Assembly (NCBI GenBank): GCA_965240325.2
Contig: OZ251239.1
Location: forward strand, 1,488,001 to 1,552,000
Origin: Rebecca billardiae RCC1528
Lineage: Eukaryota; Haptophyta
Direction: 5' to 3'
Length of the DNA: 64,000 nt
Below the pieces are notes generated by a model. That model had not been told where the DNA came from, ran no database searches, and saw only the letters and a list, made by a program, of their open reading frames with translations. Below are positions 30,486-40,310 of this stretch, piece by piece. Made by a program: the position numbers and the translations under genes. Position 1 is the stretch's first letter. The number at the start of each line of letters is the position of its first letter.

Positions 30486-31633
30486 ATGGCATCTGCGCTG
30501 GCGCGCGCCGTGCTCTGCGGCGCGCTGGCGCTGGGCTCGCCGCGCCCCCGCGCCCGCTCCTCGCTCCTCCCCCGGGCCGCTCCCGCCGTGCCGCGGCCCC
30601 GCGTGCGCATGGCCGCGCCGCACGCGCGTGTGCTGGAGGACGCGCAGGGGAGGCCGCCGTTCGACTTTGAGACCAGCGTCGAGATGGCGGCGCTCGCGTT
30701 CCACACGTACGTGGACGTGACGGAGGGGAAGTGGGAGCGTGGCACGGACGGCACGAGCGTCGCGTTCCAGCGCGCCTCCTTCGTCGGCGAGTGCTACGAC
30801 GGCGTGCTGATCGTGCGCGTGCAGACGGTGAGCGCGCTGCCCAAGCAGAGCGGCGCCGAGGCGCTGCTCACGGGCGAGAAGAGCGACCCGTACCTGCTGC
30901 TCTCGGTGGTGGAGGGGCGCCGCTCGGCGAGCCAGAAGGACGCGGACGCCACCGTGCGCGACGTCTGCCGCACGCGCACGCAGTGGCGGCTGGGCAACCA
31001 GTCGGCCGACACGGGCGCCGCCGACTTTGGCGGCGAGACCTTCTATCTGTACGTGGACGACGCGTCGACGGCGCGGCTGCGGATCACGCTGCGTGACGAG
31101 AACGTGGCGTCGGAGGACGAGACGCTGGGCGTGGGCACGCTGCCGCTCGCCGTGGTCTCGCGCTCCGACGCCTTCTCCCGCCACCGCGCCGCCATCAAAT
31201 ACGCCGCGCCCCTCGGCCCTGGCGTGGCGGGCGGCGCGCTCGCCGGCGCGGCATTCGGCGGCCCGGCGGGCGCGGCGGTGGGCGCGGCGGTGGGCGCGCT
31301 GGGCGCGGCGTGGCAGAAGGACGCGGCGGTGCAGGTGGAGTGCCGCTACGTCCGCTTCGCCGACGCCGCGCCCGACGGCAAGAGCCCCGCCCTCGCCGCC
31401 GTCGCCGCGTCCGCCCTGTCCCAGGACTCGCGTGAGCGCGACGAGATTGTGAAGCGCGCGGTCGAGGCGGCGCGCCGCCGGCTGCTGGATCAGCAGCAGG
31501 CGGCGGTGGCGAAGCAAGGGGCGGGCGGCGGGGACGCGGTGAGCGAGGTGGCGTCGAAGGTGCGCGCCGAGGCGATCGGCGTGCTCGCCACCGCGCTCGA
31601 CGCCGCCGAGGACGCGGAGAAGACGGAGGCGGC

Positions 31634-31673
<40 letters not shown>

Positions 31674-33065
31674 ATGCCATCGCCCGAGGCGGCCGCGGCC
31701 GCGCGCCGCTCTGCGCCCCTCGGCGGCACGCCCGGGATCGACTGGACGGCGCTGGGCGAGGTGGCGGGCGGCACCGTCGCGCCGACGCGCTTCGAGCTCA
31801 TCGCCTTCATCGACAACGAGGGCACGGACACGCAGGCGGCGCTCTGGCGCGACGCCTCCGCGCGGCAGTTGGTTCTTTCCTTCCGCGGGACGGAGCAGGA
31901 CCGCTGGGGAGACCTGCTCACAGACGCGATGGTGCTGCAGGAGGAGTGGGCGGGCGGGCGGGGGAAGGCGGGGGCGGGGCGGCGGCTCGAGCCGCGCGTG
32001 CACTCGGGCTTCCAGCGCGCGTGGAACTCCGTCTCCGAGCGCGTGCTCGAGCTCATCGCCGGCGCGATCGGCGCGCGGCGCGGACGCCCCGGCGGCGCGC
32101 GGCGCGGCGCTGCGGACGGCTGGAGCCTGTACTGCGTCGGGCACTCGCTCGGCGGCGCGCTGGCGACGCTCGCCGCGCTCGAGGTGGCGCAGTCGGCGCT
32201 GCCGCTCGGACGCGTCGCGCTCTACTCGTACGGCGCGCCGCGCGTGGGCAACGCCGACCTCTGCTCGCTGGTGGACAGCTACGTGCCAGAGGCGTTCCGA
32301 GTCGTGAACGGCCAAGACATCGTGACGCGCATGCCGAGGGGCGCGGCCGCCTCCACCGTCGGCGCGCTGGCGGGCGGGATCCTGGACTACGCGCACCCGG
32401 GGCGGACGGTGCTGGTGGACGAGCGCTCGCCGCTGTGCACCGTCGCCGGCGCCGGCCTCGAGACGCAGTGCCCCCTCGAGGTCCTCGACTCCCCCTTTGC
32501 AGACCCGCTGGTGCGCATCCAGGGACTGCCGGGTGACGTGGACACGACGGGAGATGGCCGCCCAGACACAGCCATCATGCCGTCGGTGCTGAGCTCGGTG
32601 GCGGAGGCGTTCGCCGCGTCGCGCGACGAGGTGGTCGCGGCGCTTGCCTCCCAGCCCGCCTCGCCCGCCGACGCCGCCGCCGCCCCGGCCGCGCCGGCCG
32701 GCGCGCCGAGCGCGCGCTCGGCGGCGGAGACGCTGCGCTCGGTCGCTGACCGCGTCGGCAAGGCGCTCGGCGAGAGCGTCAATAATATCTCGCTGCGCGA
32801 GATCGCGGGGCTGGTGGGCATCCAGGGGGGGTTCGTCGAGGCGGAGCTGCTGCTGCTCGAGTCGATCACCACGGGCGACGCGCTCGCGCACCACCTCGAG
32901 CCGAGCTACTACGCCGCGATGGAGAATGCGGCGCGCGCCATGCGCGAGAGGGGCGGCGGCGGCGGCGGGACGGGCGGCGCCACCGCGGAGGGCGAGGCCG
33001 GCGCCGAGCCTGAGGGGGGCGACGGCGCGGGCGAGGGAAGTGGCGAGCGTGCGTCGTCGGGCTGA
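30486..33065 (+). CDS. Class-3 lipase with C2-like domain
   Basis: Single exon, 859 residues. The first 45 residues are rich in Arg, Ala, Ser and Pro without acids and look like a transit or signal sequence; a second ATG (MAAPHARV) follows. A C2-like region spans about 102-224 (VLIVRVQTVSALP...KSDPYLLLSVVEG), the calcium/lipid-binding fold. Next comes a Gly/Ala-rich hydrophobic stretch at about 240-275 that could insert in a membrane. The lipase_3 core begins near residue 415. It has LVLSFRGTEQ, then YCVGHSLGGALATLAALE with nucleophile Ser554, then VNGQDIVTRMP with Asp611. The catalytic His is probably His802 or His803 in DALAHHLEPSYYAAM, as in plant plastid lipases where the His lies near the end. 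Likely substrate: glycerolipids of an internal membrane. Triad assignment and targeting are inference; the family is secure. Confidence 0.88.
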
Positions 33066-33400
33066 GGCTCGCCGCGCGTTCGTCAGTGTGGGGGCGCGCG
33101 ACTTTCCCTCGAACGGTCCCGAGGCTGTGCCGCACTGCGTCTGCTGCGGTGCTGCCGCGCACGGGGCCGGGCGCACGCCTGCACCACTTGCTAGAACCTT
33201 GCTGGGCAGCCTCGCAGACCGCAGTTTTCGTTGGGGACCCTTGGCTTGGTCTACCAAGCGGGTGCGCATCATTCTGTCGATCGTCGTCGCAGTCTGAAAG
33301 GAAAAGCGAGCAGCTACAATCGCTAAGCGGGTACACTTGCCAGGTCCAAGTGAACGCGCGGAGAGAGTGCGCTCGCGATCCCCGCGGAGGACGCGCGCTC
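33066..33400. other. Intergenic, lipase / protease
   Basis: Spans 335 bases between tandem genes on the same strand and holds the promoter of the protease gene. An open frame upstream of the protease ATG reaches back to 33086 but does not read as protein. Confidence 0.5.
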
Positions 33401-35340
33401 ATGTTTGCGCCACGCGTTGCGCGTGCTCGCGCGCTGGCCGTGGTCGGCGTGGGAGCTGCGGCCATCGGGCTGCTGGGCCTGCTGCTCAGCTCGGGCCCCG
33501 GCCACGCGCCCGCTCCCGAGCTCACGCGCAGCCGCACCGCGACCCTGCCGACGCGGCGGCTGCCGACGCGCACGTCGGCCGCGCTGCCGACGCGCGCGGC
33601 GGGGACGCACCCGTTGCCGCGCGCGGCCGCACGGCCGAGCCCGAGCCCGTCGCCAAGCCCGAGCCCATTGCCCTCGCCACCAGCCGAGCAGGACGACTCG
33701 CCGCGCGCGCGCCGCGCGCGCGAGCGCGAGCGCCGCGCCGCCGAGCGGCGGCAGCGCTTCCACCACGAGCCGTCGCCGAGCCCGTCGCCGAGCCCGTCGC
33801 CGAGCCCGTCGCCCGCGGCCCGGCTGCCCACGGCGCGTCGTCGTCCGTCCAGACCCGCGCCCTCGCCCTCGCCCTCGCCCTCGCCCTCGCCCGCGCCCGC
33901 GCCCGCGCCCGCGCCCTCGCACGTGGCTCGTATCTCGGCGTCCGAGATCAACACGCACCTGCTCAGCTCGGAGGACTTCCTCAGGGCGCACCACCCGGGC
34001 GCGAGCGGCGCGCAGGCGAGCCGGCGCGCGCAGCTGTACCTGCGCGAGTCCAACCGCGTCGGCCGCGCCAACCAGCTCGCGCGCACGTGGAGCGAGACCG
34101 TCAACCGCTACTCGGCGCTCACGGAGGAGGAGAGGAGGCGAACGCTGGGCCACGGCGTGCGGCACGCGCCCAAGCACGGCACGATCCGCTCGACCAAGTA
34201 CCGGCACACGCTCGAGCCCGGGCTGCAGGCGAGGCGGGCGCCGGACGCGTGGGACTGGCGGGAGAAGGGCGTGGTCACGCCGGTGAAGGAGCAGGTGCGC
34301 GCGCGCCGCACGCGCCGTGCCGCCCGCGTTGCCGTGCGCGCCGGGCGGCGCCCCATGCCGAGGGCGCGCCGAAACGCGCTCGGCGCTCAGCACGCGGCGC
34401 CCGCCCGCACGCGCCCGCGCGTCCCACCGGCGCGGCGCGACGCGCGGCGCAGGGCTGGTGCGGCTCGTGCTGGGCCTTCGCCTCCGTCGAGGCGGTCGAG
34501 TCCGCGTGGGCGATCGCGCACGGCAAGGGCCGGCTGGCCGAGCTGGCCGTGCAGCAGGTGGTGTCGTGCGCGGAGGTGTACGGCTCGGTGCCGTGGTCCG
34601 AGCTCGCGGTGGTGAACGGCTCGGGCTGCTTCGGCGGGTACGACACCTCTGCGTACGACTACATGATCCGCGCCAAGTACGTCTCCACCGTCGTCGGCTT
34701 CCCGTACGTGAGCGGCATGCCGTGGCGGTTCCCGGGCGGGCTGCAGGGCGGCGCGCAGAACGGCCAGTGCCGCGGCCCCTACGACATCTGGCCGAGCCCC
34801 GCGGAGGCGGCGCAGGGGATCGTCGGCCCCGCGGTGGACCACGCCGACTGGGCGCCGTCGGCGATGACGTTCGGCGCGAGCGTGATCGGCTACGCCACCG
34901 TGCCGCGCTGCTCCGCCGTCGAGGCGAAGGCCGCCCTCGCGTTCAAGGGGCCGCTGGTCGTGGTGGTCGACGCGTCGCAGTGGCACTCGTACGACCGGGG
35001 CGTGTTCGACGGGTGCAGGCAGGACGCGCTCGAGCTGAACCACGCGGTGCTGCTCGTCGGGTACGGCACGGACGAGCGGCTCGGCGACTACTGGCTCGTG
35101 CGCAACAGCTGGGGCACGGCGTGGGGCGAGGACGGCTACATCCGGCTCAAGCGGACGGAGGGCGACCAGACGGCCGAGGGCGAGTGCACCAAGTGCGTCG
35201 ACCTGCGGCCGTGGGTGCCGGACGTGGACGCGGGCGCGTGCGCCACCGTGTGCGGCACGTGCGGGCTGCTCACGCAGCCGAGCTACCCGGTGGTCGGCTC
35301 GCTCGACATGCCGAGCTGGGACCCGAGCGATGCGCACTGA
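33401..35340 (+). CDS. Papain-family (C1A) cysteine protease, membrane-anchored
   Basis: Two exons, 33401-34294 and 34453-35340, joined in phase 0 (GTGCGC/GCGCAG). The product is 593 residues. ATG 33401 is followed by a hydrophobic segment (ALAVVGVGAAAIGLLGLLL, about 11-29), a signal peptide or anchor. Then come Ser-Pro dipeptide runs (about 85-95 and 125-137) and Ala-Pro/Ser-Pro runs (to about 175), which look like an extended, perhaps glycosylated, linker. The propeptide part contains LLSSEDFLRAHH and NRYSALTEEERRR. The mature domain begins near DAWDWREKGVVTPVKEQ. The intron falls exactly between oxyanion Gln298 and the active-site stretch GWCGSCWAF with Cys304. His495 (LNHAVLLVGYG) and Asn516 (VRNSWGTAWGEDGY) complete the triad. 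A Cys-rich tail (CTKCVDL...CATVCGTCG) follows. Predicted lysosomal or secreted protease; substrates unknown. Confidence 0.92.
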
Positions 35341-35823
35341 CGCATCAGACCGCGTGTGCGGCTCCGCAGCCGGCTCGGCTTAAGCGGCGCGCCCGCCGCG
35401 GAGCGTGCGCCGGGCGGCCTTGAGCTAGGTTGACGCAGTGACGACGGGTAGGGCGTAGGCCATCGGCGCAGGCGCTCTGTGCATGAGCCGCGCTCGAGCA
35501 AGCGCTTCGGAGCGGCGAGCTCGCGTCGCGCGTTCCAAGGCAGCTTGCACTCGTCGCCCGCTCTGACCAAGACGCGGGACTCGTACTGTATATCATTGTT
35601 AAAGGCGTGATTGACGCCATCCAACCCTGCACAAAGACACCGCCACAAAACAGACCGGTAGTAAATATCATGATGATGCACCAAAACTCCAAAAGGGTGA
35701 AAATGAAAAGGCGCATGCATGATCCAGATGATCCAATCATGATCGCCCACGCCCGCGCTGGAGCGCATCAAGCGCCCGCGCCGGTGGGCGAGATCTCGTG
35801 GCCCCCTCCCGCCTCCCACTGCG
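35341..35823. other. Intergenic, protease / glycosyltransferase
   Basis: Spans 483 bases. Near 35607 it has GGCGTGATTGACGCC, related to a word found next to the shared upstream element copies at 23502 and 27512, here 203 bases before the next ATG. No gene. Confidence 0.5.
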
Positions 35824-37281
35824 ATGCGGCGCGCGCTGGGCGCGCTCGCCGTGGCGCTGCTGCTCGGCGGGGCGGCGGCGAAGCCGAGCGAGCCGTCGGA
35901 TCCCGCCGCCCCGCCGCCCATCCCGCTGCCCTGGTTTCGTCTCTCGCGCAAGAACGCGTACGCGCTGCACCTGGTGACCACGCGCTTCTCGCTCAAGCAG
36001 GGCAACCTGACCGACCTGACCGAGGCGCGGCTGGCGCTGTTCCAGAGGGTGTGCCTGCCGACGATGGCGGCGCAGCTGGCGGACCGCTTCGTCTGGCTCA
36101 TCTACACCGACACCACGCTGCCCTGGCGCACGTGGGCGCGGATGCGCGCCATGGTCCGGCCGTGGCCGCACTTCCACGTGTTGCGCCGGCCGCCGACCGA
36201 CGAGCGCGAGTTCGGGCGGCGGCCGCGCGAGGTGCTGCTGAACGCGAAGCTGTGGACGCCCCCGCCCGGCGCGGCCGAGCTCGCCGAGGTCGCCACGATC
36301 TCCACGCGCCTCGACGCCGACGACGGCCTCGCCTCGGGCGCGGTCGCCGAGCTGCAGCGTCTCGCGGACGAGCGGCTGACGGCGGGCGCGCTGCTCGAGG
36401 AGCGCACGCTGTGCGGCGCGGCGTGCTGGGTGGACGCGCTCGAGTGGACGCCCGCGCTCGCGCGCGGGCTGGGCAAGCTCGCCCGCGTGCACACCTACGA
36501 CAGCCCGGACGCGTGCACCACGCCCGGGCTGACAGCGTTCGGGTGGGAGAACAACCGCACGCGGTGCACGGCGCACATGGCCAAGCACACGCGCTTCGGC
36601 AAGGCGGTGCGCGAGCTGAAGCAGATGAGCTCGAGCCCGCCGATCCGCACGCGCTCGGTCACCTCCAACTCGATGAGCGGGCTCGGCGCCGGCCTGCCCA
36701 CCGCCAGCGACACGCCCGCCGAGACGAGCCTGCGGCCGTACAACCTGACGGCGCACTCGCTCGAGGGCTGCGCGCAGCGGCTGCGCAAGAGCACGGCGCG
36801 GATCGCGCGCGACCAGCTCTCGCAGCGGTGCAACATGGGCTTCTCGTGCCGCGAGTCCGCGTCCAAGGTGCTCAGCCAGCTCGCCGCCGCCGACCAGCCC
36901 GCCGGCGCGCGGCCGCTGCCCGGCGCGCCGGCCAAGACGCGGCGGCCGATCTCGGTCAGAGGCGTCGGCGGCGGCGCGGCGCTGCCCGAGGCCGCCGACC
37001 AGCCCGCCGGTGCGCGGCCGCTGCCCGGCGCGCTGGCCAAGAAGAGGCGGCCGATCTCGCTCAGAGGCGTCGGCGCGTCGCTACTGCCCGAGAAGGCGCG
37101 GCTCAAGCGCGCCGGGCGGCGAGAGGCGGGCGCGGCCGGGCCGCCAGGCGCTGCGAGCGCAGCCGCGCTGCTGGAGCGGCGGCGAGGGCGGCGGGCGCGA
37201 GGGGCGGGCGAAGGGGCTCGGGCCGCCATCGACCTGTCCCCGTGGGGCGCGAACAGCAGCGCGCTCAGCTGGCGGCAATGA
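35824..37281 (+). CDS. Putative rhamnosyltransferase-like glycosyltransferase, secretory
   Basis: Single exon, 485 residues. Residues 1-20 (MRRALGALAVALLLGGAAA) form a signal peptide or short anchor, suggesting action in the Golgi. The catalytic region (about 45-300) reads HLVTTRFSLKQGN...LFQRVCLPTMAAQLADRFVWLIYTD...STRLDADDGL. This order, and the Asp164-x-Asp166 metal/nucleotide-sugar motif in RLDADDGL, match proteins annotated as putative rhamnosyl transferases (PF11316). Three or more N-x-T/S sites (NLT, NRT, NLT) fit a lumenal domain. After about residue 350 a 35-residue block (AADQPAGARPLPGA...RRPIS(V/L)RGVG) is repeated in tandem, followed by an Ala/Arg-rich tail. Donor sugar and acceptor are unknown. 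The family match rests on motif memory, so an HMM search would be decisive. Confidence 0.75.
   Translation: MRRALGALAVALLLGGAAAKPSEPSDPAAPPPIPLPWFRLSRKNAYALHLVTTRFSLKQGNLTDLTEARLALFQRVCLPTMAAQLADRFVWLIYTDTTLPWRTWARMRAMVRPWPHFHVLRRPPTDEREFGRRPREVLLNAKLWTPPPGAAELAEVATISTRLDADDGLASGAVAELQRLADERLTAGALLEERTLCGAACWVDALEWTPALARGLGKLARVHTYDSPDACTTPGLTAFGWENNRTRCTAHMAKHTRFGKAVRELKQMSSSPPIRTRSVTSNSMSGLGAGLPTASDTPAETSLRPYNLTAHSLEGCAQRLRKSTARIARDQLSQRCNMGFSCRESASKVLSQLAAADQPAGARPLPGAPAKTRRPISVRGVGGGAALPEAADQPAGARPLPGALAKKRRPISLRGVGASLLPEKARLKRAGRREAGAAGPPGAASAAALLERRRGRRARGAGEGARAAIDLSPWGANSSALSWRQ
36886..37095 (+). repeat. In-frame 105-base tandem duplication in the glycosyltransferase
   Basis: Two 105-base (35-codon) units encode AADQPAGARPLPGA followed by KTRRPISVRGVG or KKRRPISLRGVG. 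Differences are few and mostly conservative. The repeat keeps frame and lies outside the catalytic region. Confidence 0.9.
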
Positions 37282-37600
37282 CAGCGGCAGCGACGTGCGC
37301 GACGACTGCTCACGTGCACCGCTGCCTGACGTTGTCAGACTCAGCAGCGTGCAGCGTGAACGGTCGTCGTCGCCGTCACTGCTGCCGTCAGTGTCGCCAG
37401 GACGCGATGGTGCTGGCTGTTTGCGCACCTCGGGGACAGCCCGATGGCGGTTCGTACCTTGAAGCCGTGATGCGCCCATTGCTCCGCCGTCACCGTCATC
37501 AGACGCGGCACTCCCGGCATGGCAGCGCACTCGTTCTGCGGCCGCAGGCGGTGCCGCGCCGGCATCATTCAGATTTCAGTATTCCATCCGACTATTTCAC
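37282..37600. other. Intergenic 5' of the LTR element
   Basis: Spans 319 bases from the glycosyltransferase stop to the target-site duplication of the retroelement. No gene; it holds the glycosyltransferase 3' UTR. Confidence 0.5.
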
Positions 37601-37605
37601 TATTT

Positions 37606-37892
37606 TGTTAGACTGAAGAAGAAGCGTGGGTGCTCCCTACCGCGCGTGTGGGCGATAGGTCCACCGGAAGCGACCAGGCGGGGCTAGGACCGCCCCGAAG
37701 GGGCGAGGCGGACGGGGTCACATCATCGGATGATGGGTCAGCCCCAGCCAGGCTGGAGTACCTGGCTCGGGGCTTGGGGCTGCCGAGATAGTAGTGAGAT
37801 CGTGCCTCCGCCGGTGGCGTGCGGGTAGATGCGGAAACTTACCCGCGACTCCTGTGGAACGGTGTCTTCGAGGACTGGTGCCCAGTCTGACA
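37606..37892 (-). repeat. 3' LTR of the miniature retrotransposon
   Basis: The 287 bases are nearly identical to 38799-39082, with a 3-base length difference and several substitutions clustered near 37720-37765. Confidence 0.93.
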
Positions 37893-37904
37893 CTCCTCCT
37901 CACC
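37893..37904 (-). other. Polypurine tract
   Basis: On the minus strand GGTGAGGAGGAG directly precedes the 3' LTR (TGTCAGACTG), the expected place of the plus-strand primer in LTR elements. Confidence 0.8.
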
Positions 37905-38450
37905 GACCACAGCGAGGTGCGGTGCCTGAGTGCGCGTGCGCGTGTGCGTAAGTGTGAGTGGGCGCGTAAGGCGAGCGTGCGTGTGCGTGCCCGACTGTCT
38001 AGCTGCCAAGCTGTCCGGAAGCTGCGAATCGCAGCAGCGATCGAGGGACGTCTGGAGTTGCTCGCGAATCCGTCCGAGCAGTCGTACTCCAGTGAATGGA
38101 CGCCTGCCGAGCTGGCTGACCAGGCTCGGGCTCGGCTCGGGCGTCGACGGGGGCGTGGTGCCCCAGGCAGTTGATCGAGCGATCGTGTGGTCGTGCCAGC
38201 TGCTGTGGACTTACCGAGATCCACCTGCCTGCTCCTCCTCGATGGGTCGCGTCGACGGCGACGGTGCACCACCGCGTGTGGGCTGGTGCAATGGGACATG
38301 GACTGGTCTCACGCGTAGAACCTTGTGTCGGCTTCGGCCGCAGAATGACGCTGCCTCGCAACCGCGTGTCACGAAGAAGCTGCACATAGCGAGCGCGGAG
38401 ATGATCGAGCGGCGCGCGGTGTCGATCGACGTGATCGTATCCGCTGTCGC

Positions 38451-38633
38451 CTAGTGAACGCGTAGATCGCGCCTCATCTCCTCCTTGCAAGCTGCTCGGC
38501 CATCTTGGCGGTCGAGGGCTGCATTCATGAAGTCAATCGACTTGGTGTCGAGACTCCTCCTGCATCTGAGCAGGGCGTGCGACTCGGCGCACGATGACGA
38601 CGCGAATGTCGTCGGAATGAGGTACGTCAGCAC
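38451..38633 (-). other. Open frame in the retroelement internal region
   Basis: A 60-codon sense-strand frame (MLTYLIPTTFASSSCAESHALL...) follows the PBS and 5' leader. It could be a gag remnant but has no recognisable motif such as a CCHC knuckle. Probably not functional. Confidence 0.25.
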
Positions 38634-38778
38634 CTCCTCCTTGAAGGCTGCCGCGGTTGGGCTAGCCTGCCTTGGACCATCCGACTTGGATGTGAATCGT
38701 CTCGCGAGCTCGCAACGCGCGATGCGCGCGAGCGCGTTCCTTGCGCCAGCGAGGTCGGATCCGGTAACGAGCGCGTCT

Positions 38779-38798
38779 CGTTGCTGACTCCGATACCA
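38779..38798 (-). other. tRNA primer-binding site
   Basis: On the minus strand TGGTATCGGAGTCAGCAACG starts immediately after the 5' LTR. TGG is the complement of a tRNA CCA end, and TGGTATC-GAG resembles the initiator-Met-type PBS (TGGTATCAGAG) of many LTR elements. Confidence 0.8.
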
Positions 38799-39082
38799 TG
38801 TTAGACTGAAGAAGAAGCGTGGGTGCTCCCTACCGCGCGTGTGGGCGATAGGTCCACCGGAAGCGACCAGGCGGGGCTAGGACCGCCCCGAAGGGGCGAG
38901 GCGGACGGGCTCACATGACGGATGATGGATCAGCCCCGGAGGCTGGAGTACCCGGCTCGGGGCTTGGGGCTGCCGAGATAGTAGTGAGATCGTGCCTCCG
39001 CCGGTGGCGTGCGGGTAGATGCGGAAACTTACCCGCGACTCCTGTGGAACGGTGTCTTCGAGGACTGGTGCCCAGTCTGACA
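38799..39082 (-). repeat. 5' LTR of the miniature retrotransposon
   Basis: A 284-base direct repeat of 37606-37892. Its outer end abuts the TATTT duplication at 39083-39087. Confidence 0.93.
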
Positions 39083-39087
39083 TATTT

Positions 39088-40310
39088 GAACAGCTGCTCC
39101 GTGCTCGCCCGCCTCATGACCATGTCGTGATATATATATATATATGATATGACGCGACGATATACGCATTTATTTATATATATATAATGGCCCGCGGTGC
39201 AGGGCGGAGCGCGCGAGTGGAGCCGCCCGCACCAGCGGGCCCGAACAACGTTTCAAAAAGATCTTTGATCAAGAAAAAAGGGACGGGGGATACGATTTTC
39301 ATGGCTGGAGGAGACCGAGTTTCGAATTAAAATTTTGAGACCCTCTCTAACATGCATCACGGCCGAAAAAGGTCGCGCGGCACGGCAAGTTCATAGTAAA
39401 GCGTGGAGTGACGCCCGTCCAAAAAACTTCACGCCCTTTAGGATCCCTAACGTAACGAACCGTTACAAGCGATTTTTCCGGCCAATGAGATTGCAGCAAG
39501 GTCCAAGGAGCGATGACGTATCTAGATAGAGATTGCCGCGAACCGATGTGACCATGTACGTCCCTTGAATCAGTTGAATCAACTGCTATTCAATCGCGCC
39601 GTGTCTGTATCAGGAGCCGACGAGGCAAGGGTCAGTAGCCGATGGGCCAACCTCGGCGAATCTCAATACGATCTGACACCGGAGCGGGAGCCGGGGCGCG
39701 CGGGCCCGCGTTTTCTACGCCACGGCTGCGGCGAGACCGCGAGAGGATGAGGCGAGCTGACGAGCGACCGACGGGTGAGGACGGCGATGGGCAGGTGCGC
39801 GCGGCGAGTTGCGCCTGGAGCGCGCGGCTGCGGCGGGTCCCGACTGCCGTCGACATCGCGTTCGTGCCCCCGCTCACTGTCCGCGCGCCCCCGCCGCCCC
39901 GTGTCGATGCCTGCGCGCGGCCGCGCGCCGGTCGGCGCCTAGGCGCCCCGGCCGCGCCGCGGCAGCCGCCCTGTATTCGGGCTCTCGCAAGCTCGGGGGC
40001 AGCGGCGCCTGATGCCGGACTGATCTATCTCTGAGTCTTCGACTTCACCACGCGCCGCCCTTGCCATGCCTTTCCGGGGAGCGCCGACGATCCGAGTCCA
40101 TCGTCGACGGTCGACTCTGAGCGAGGGCTACGCCTCGGAACTGAACGGTACTCTACGAGGAGGACGAGCTGCGCGGGCGACGGTGGTGCGTGACGTCCCC
40201 AGAGCTGGCTGTGCCTCTGCAACGCGTGCCGAGCCTGATCGAGGTGTGTCAGCCCGTGCACGCGCGGCGTGCGCGAACGATCCGTGACTGGTACCCCGAG
40301 TCGCACCTCC
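39088..40310. other. Intergenic; AT-richer island, no gene seen
   Basis: Alternating TA runs at about 39129-39185 and an AT-rich stretch at 39250-39560 contrast with the GC-rich surroundings. From 39700 composition returns to high GC. No protein-like frame or RNA gene was recognised. Confidence 0.5.

Larger units (their letters stand above)
37606..39082 (-). mobile_element. Non-autonomous miniature LTR retrotransposon, complete
   Basis: Read on the minus strand: 5' LTR 39082-38799, primer-binding site from 38798, internal region of 906 bases, purine tract ending at 37893, 3' LTR 37892-37606. The LTRs start TG and end CA and carry short inverted ends (TGTCAGACTG/CAGTCTAACA). The element is flanked on both sides by TATTT (37601-37605 and 39083-39087), a 5-base target duplication typical of LTR integration. 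The internal region has no frame long enough for Gag or Pol; the longest on the sense strand is about 160 codons without recognisable motifs. Total length of 1477 bases and missing proteins fit the TRIM-like class, which must borrow enzymes from a full element. The LTRs differ at several sites, so the insertion is not very recent. Confidence 0.93.
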
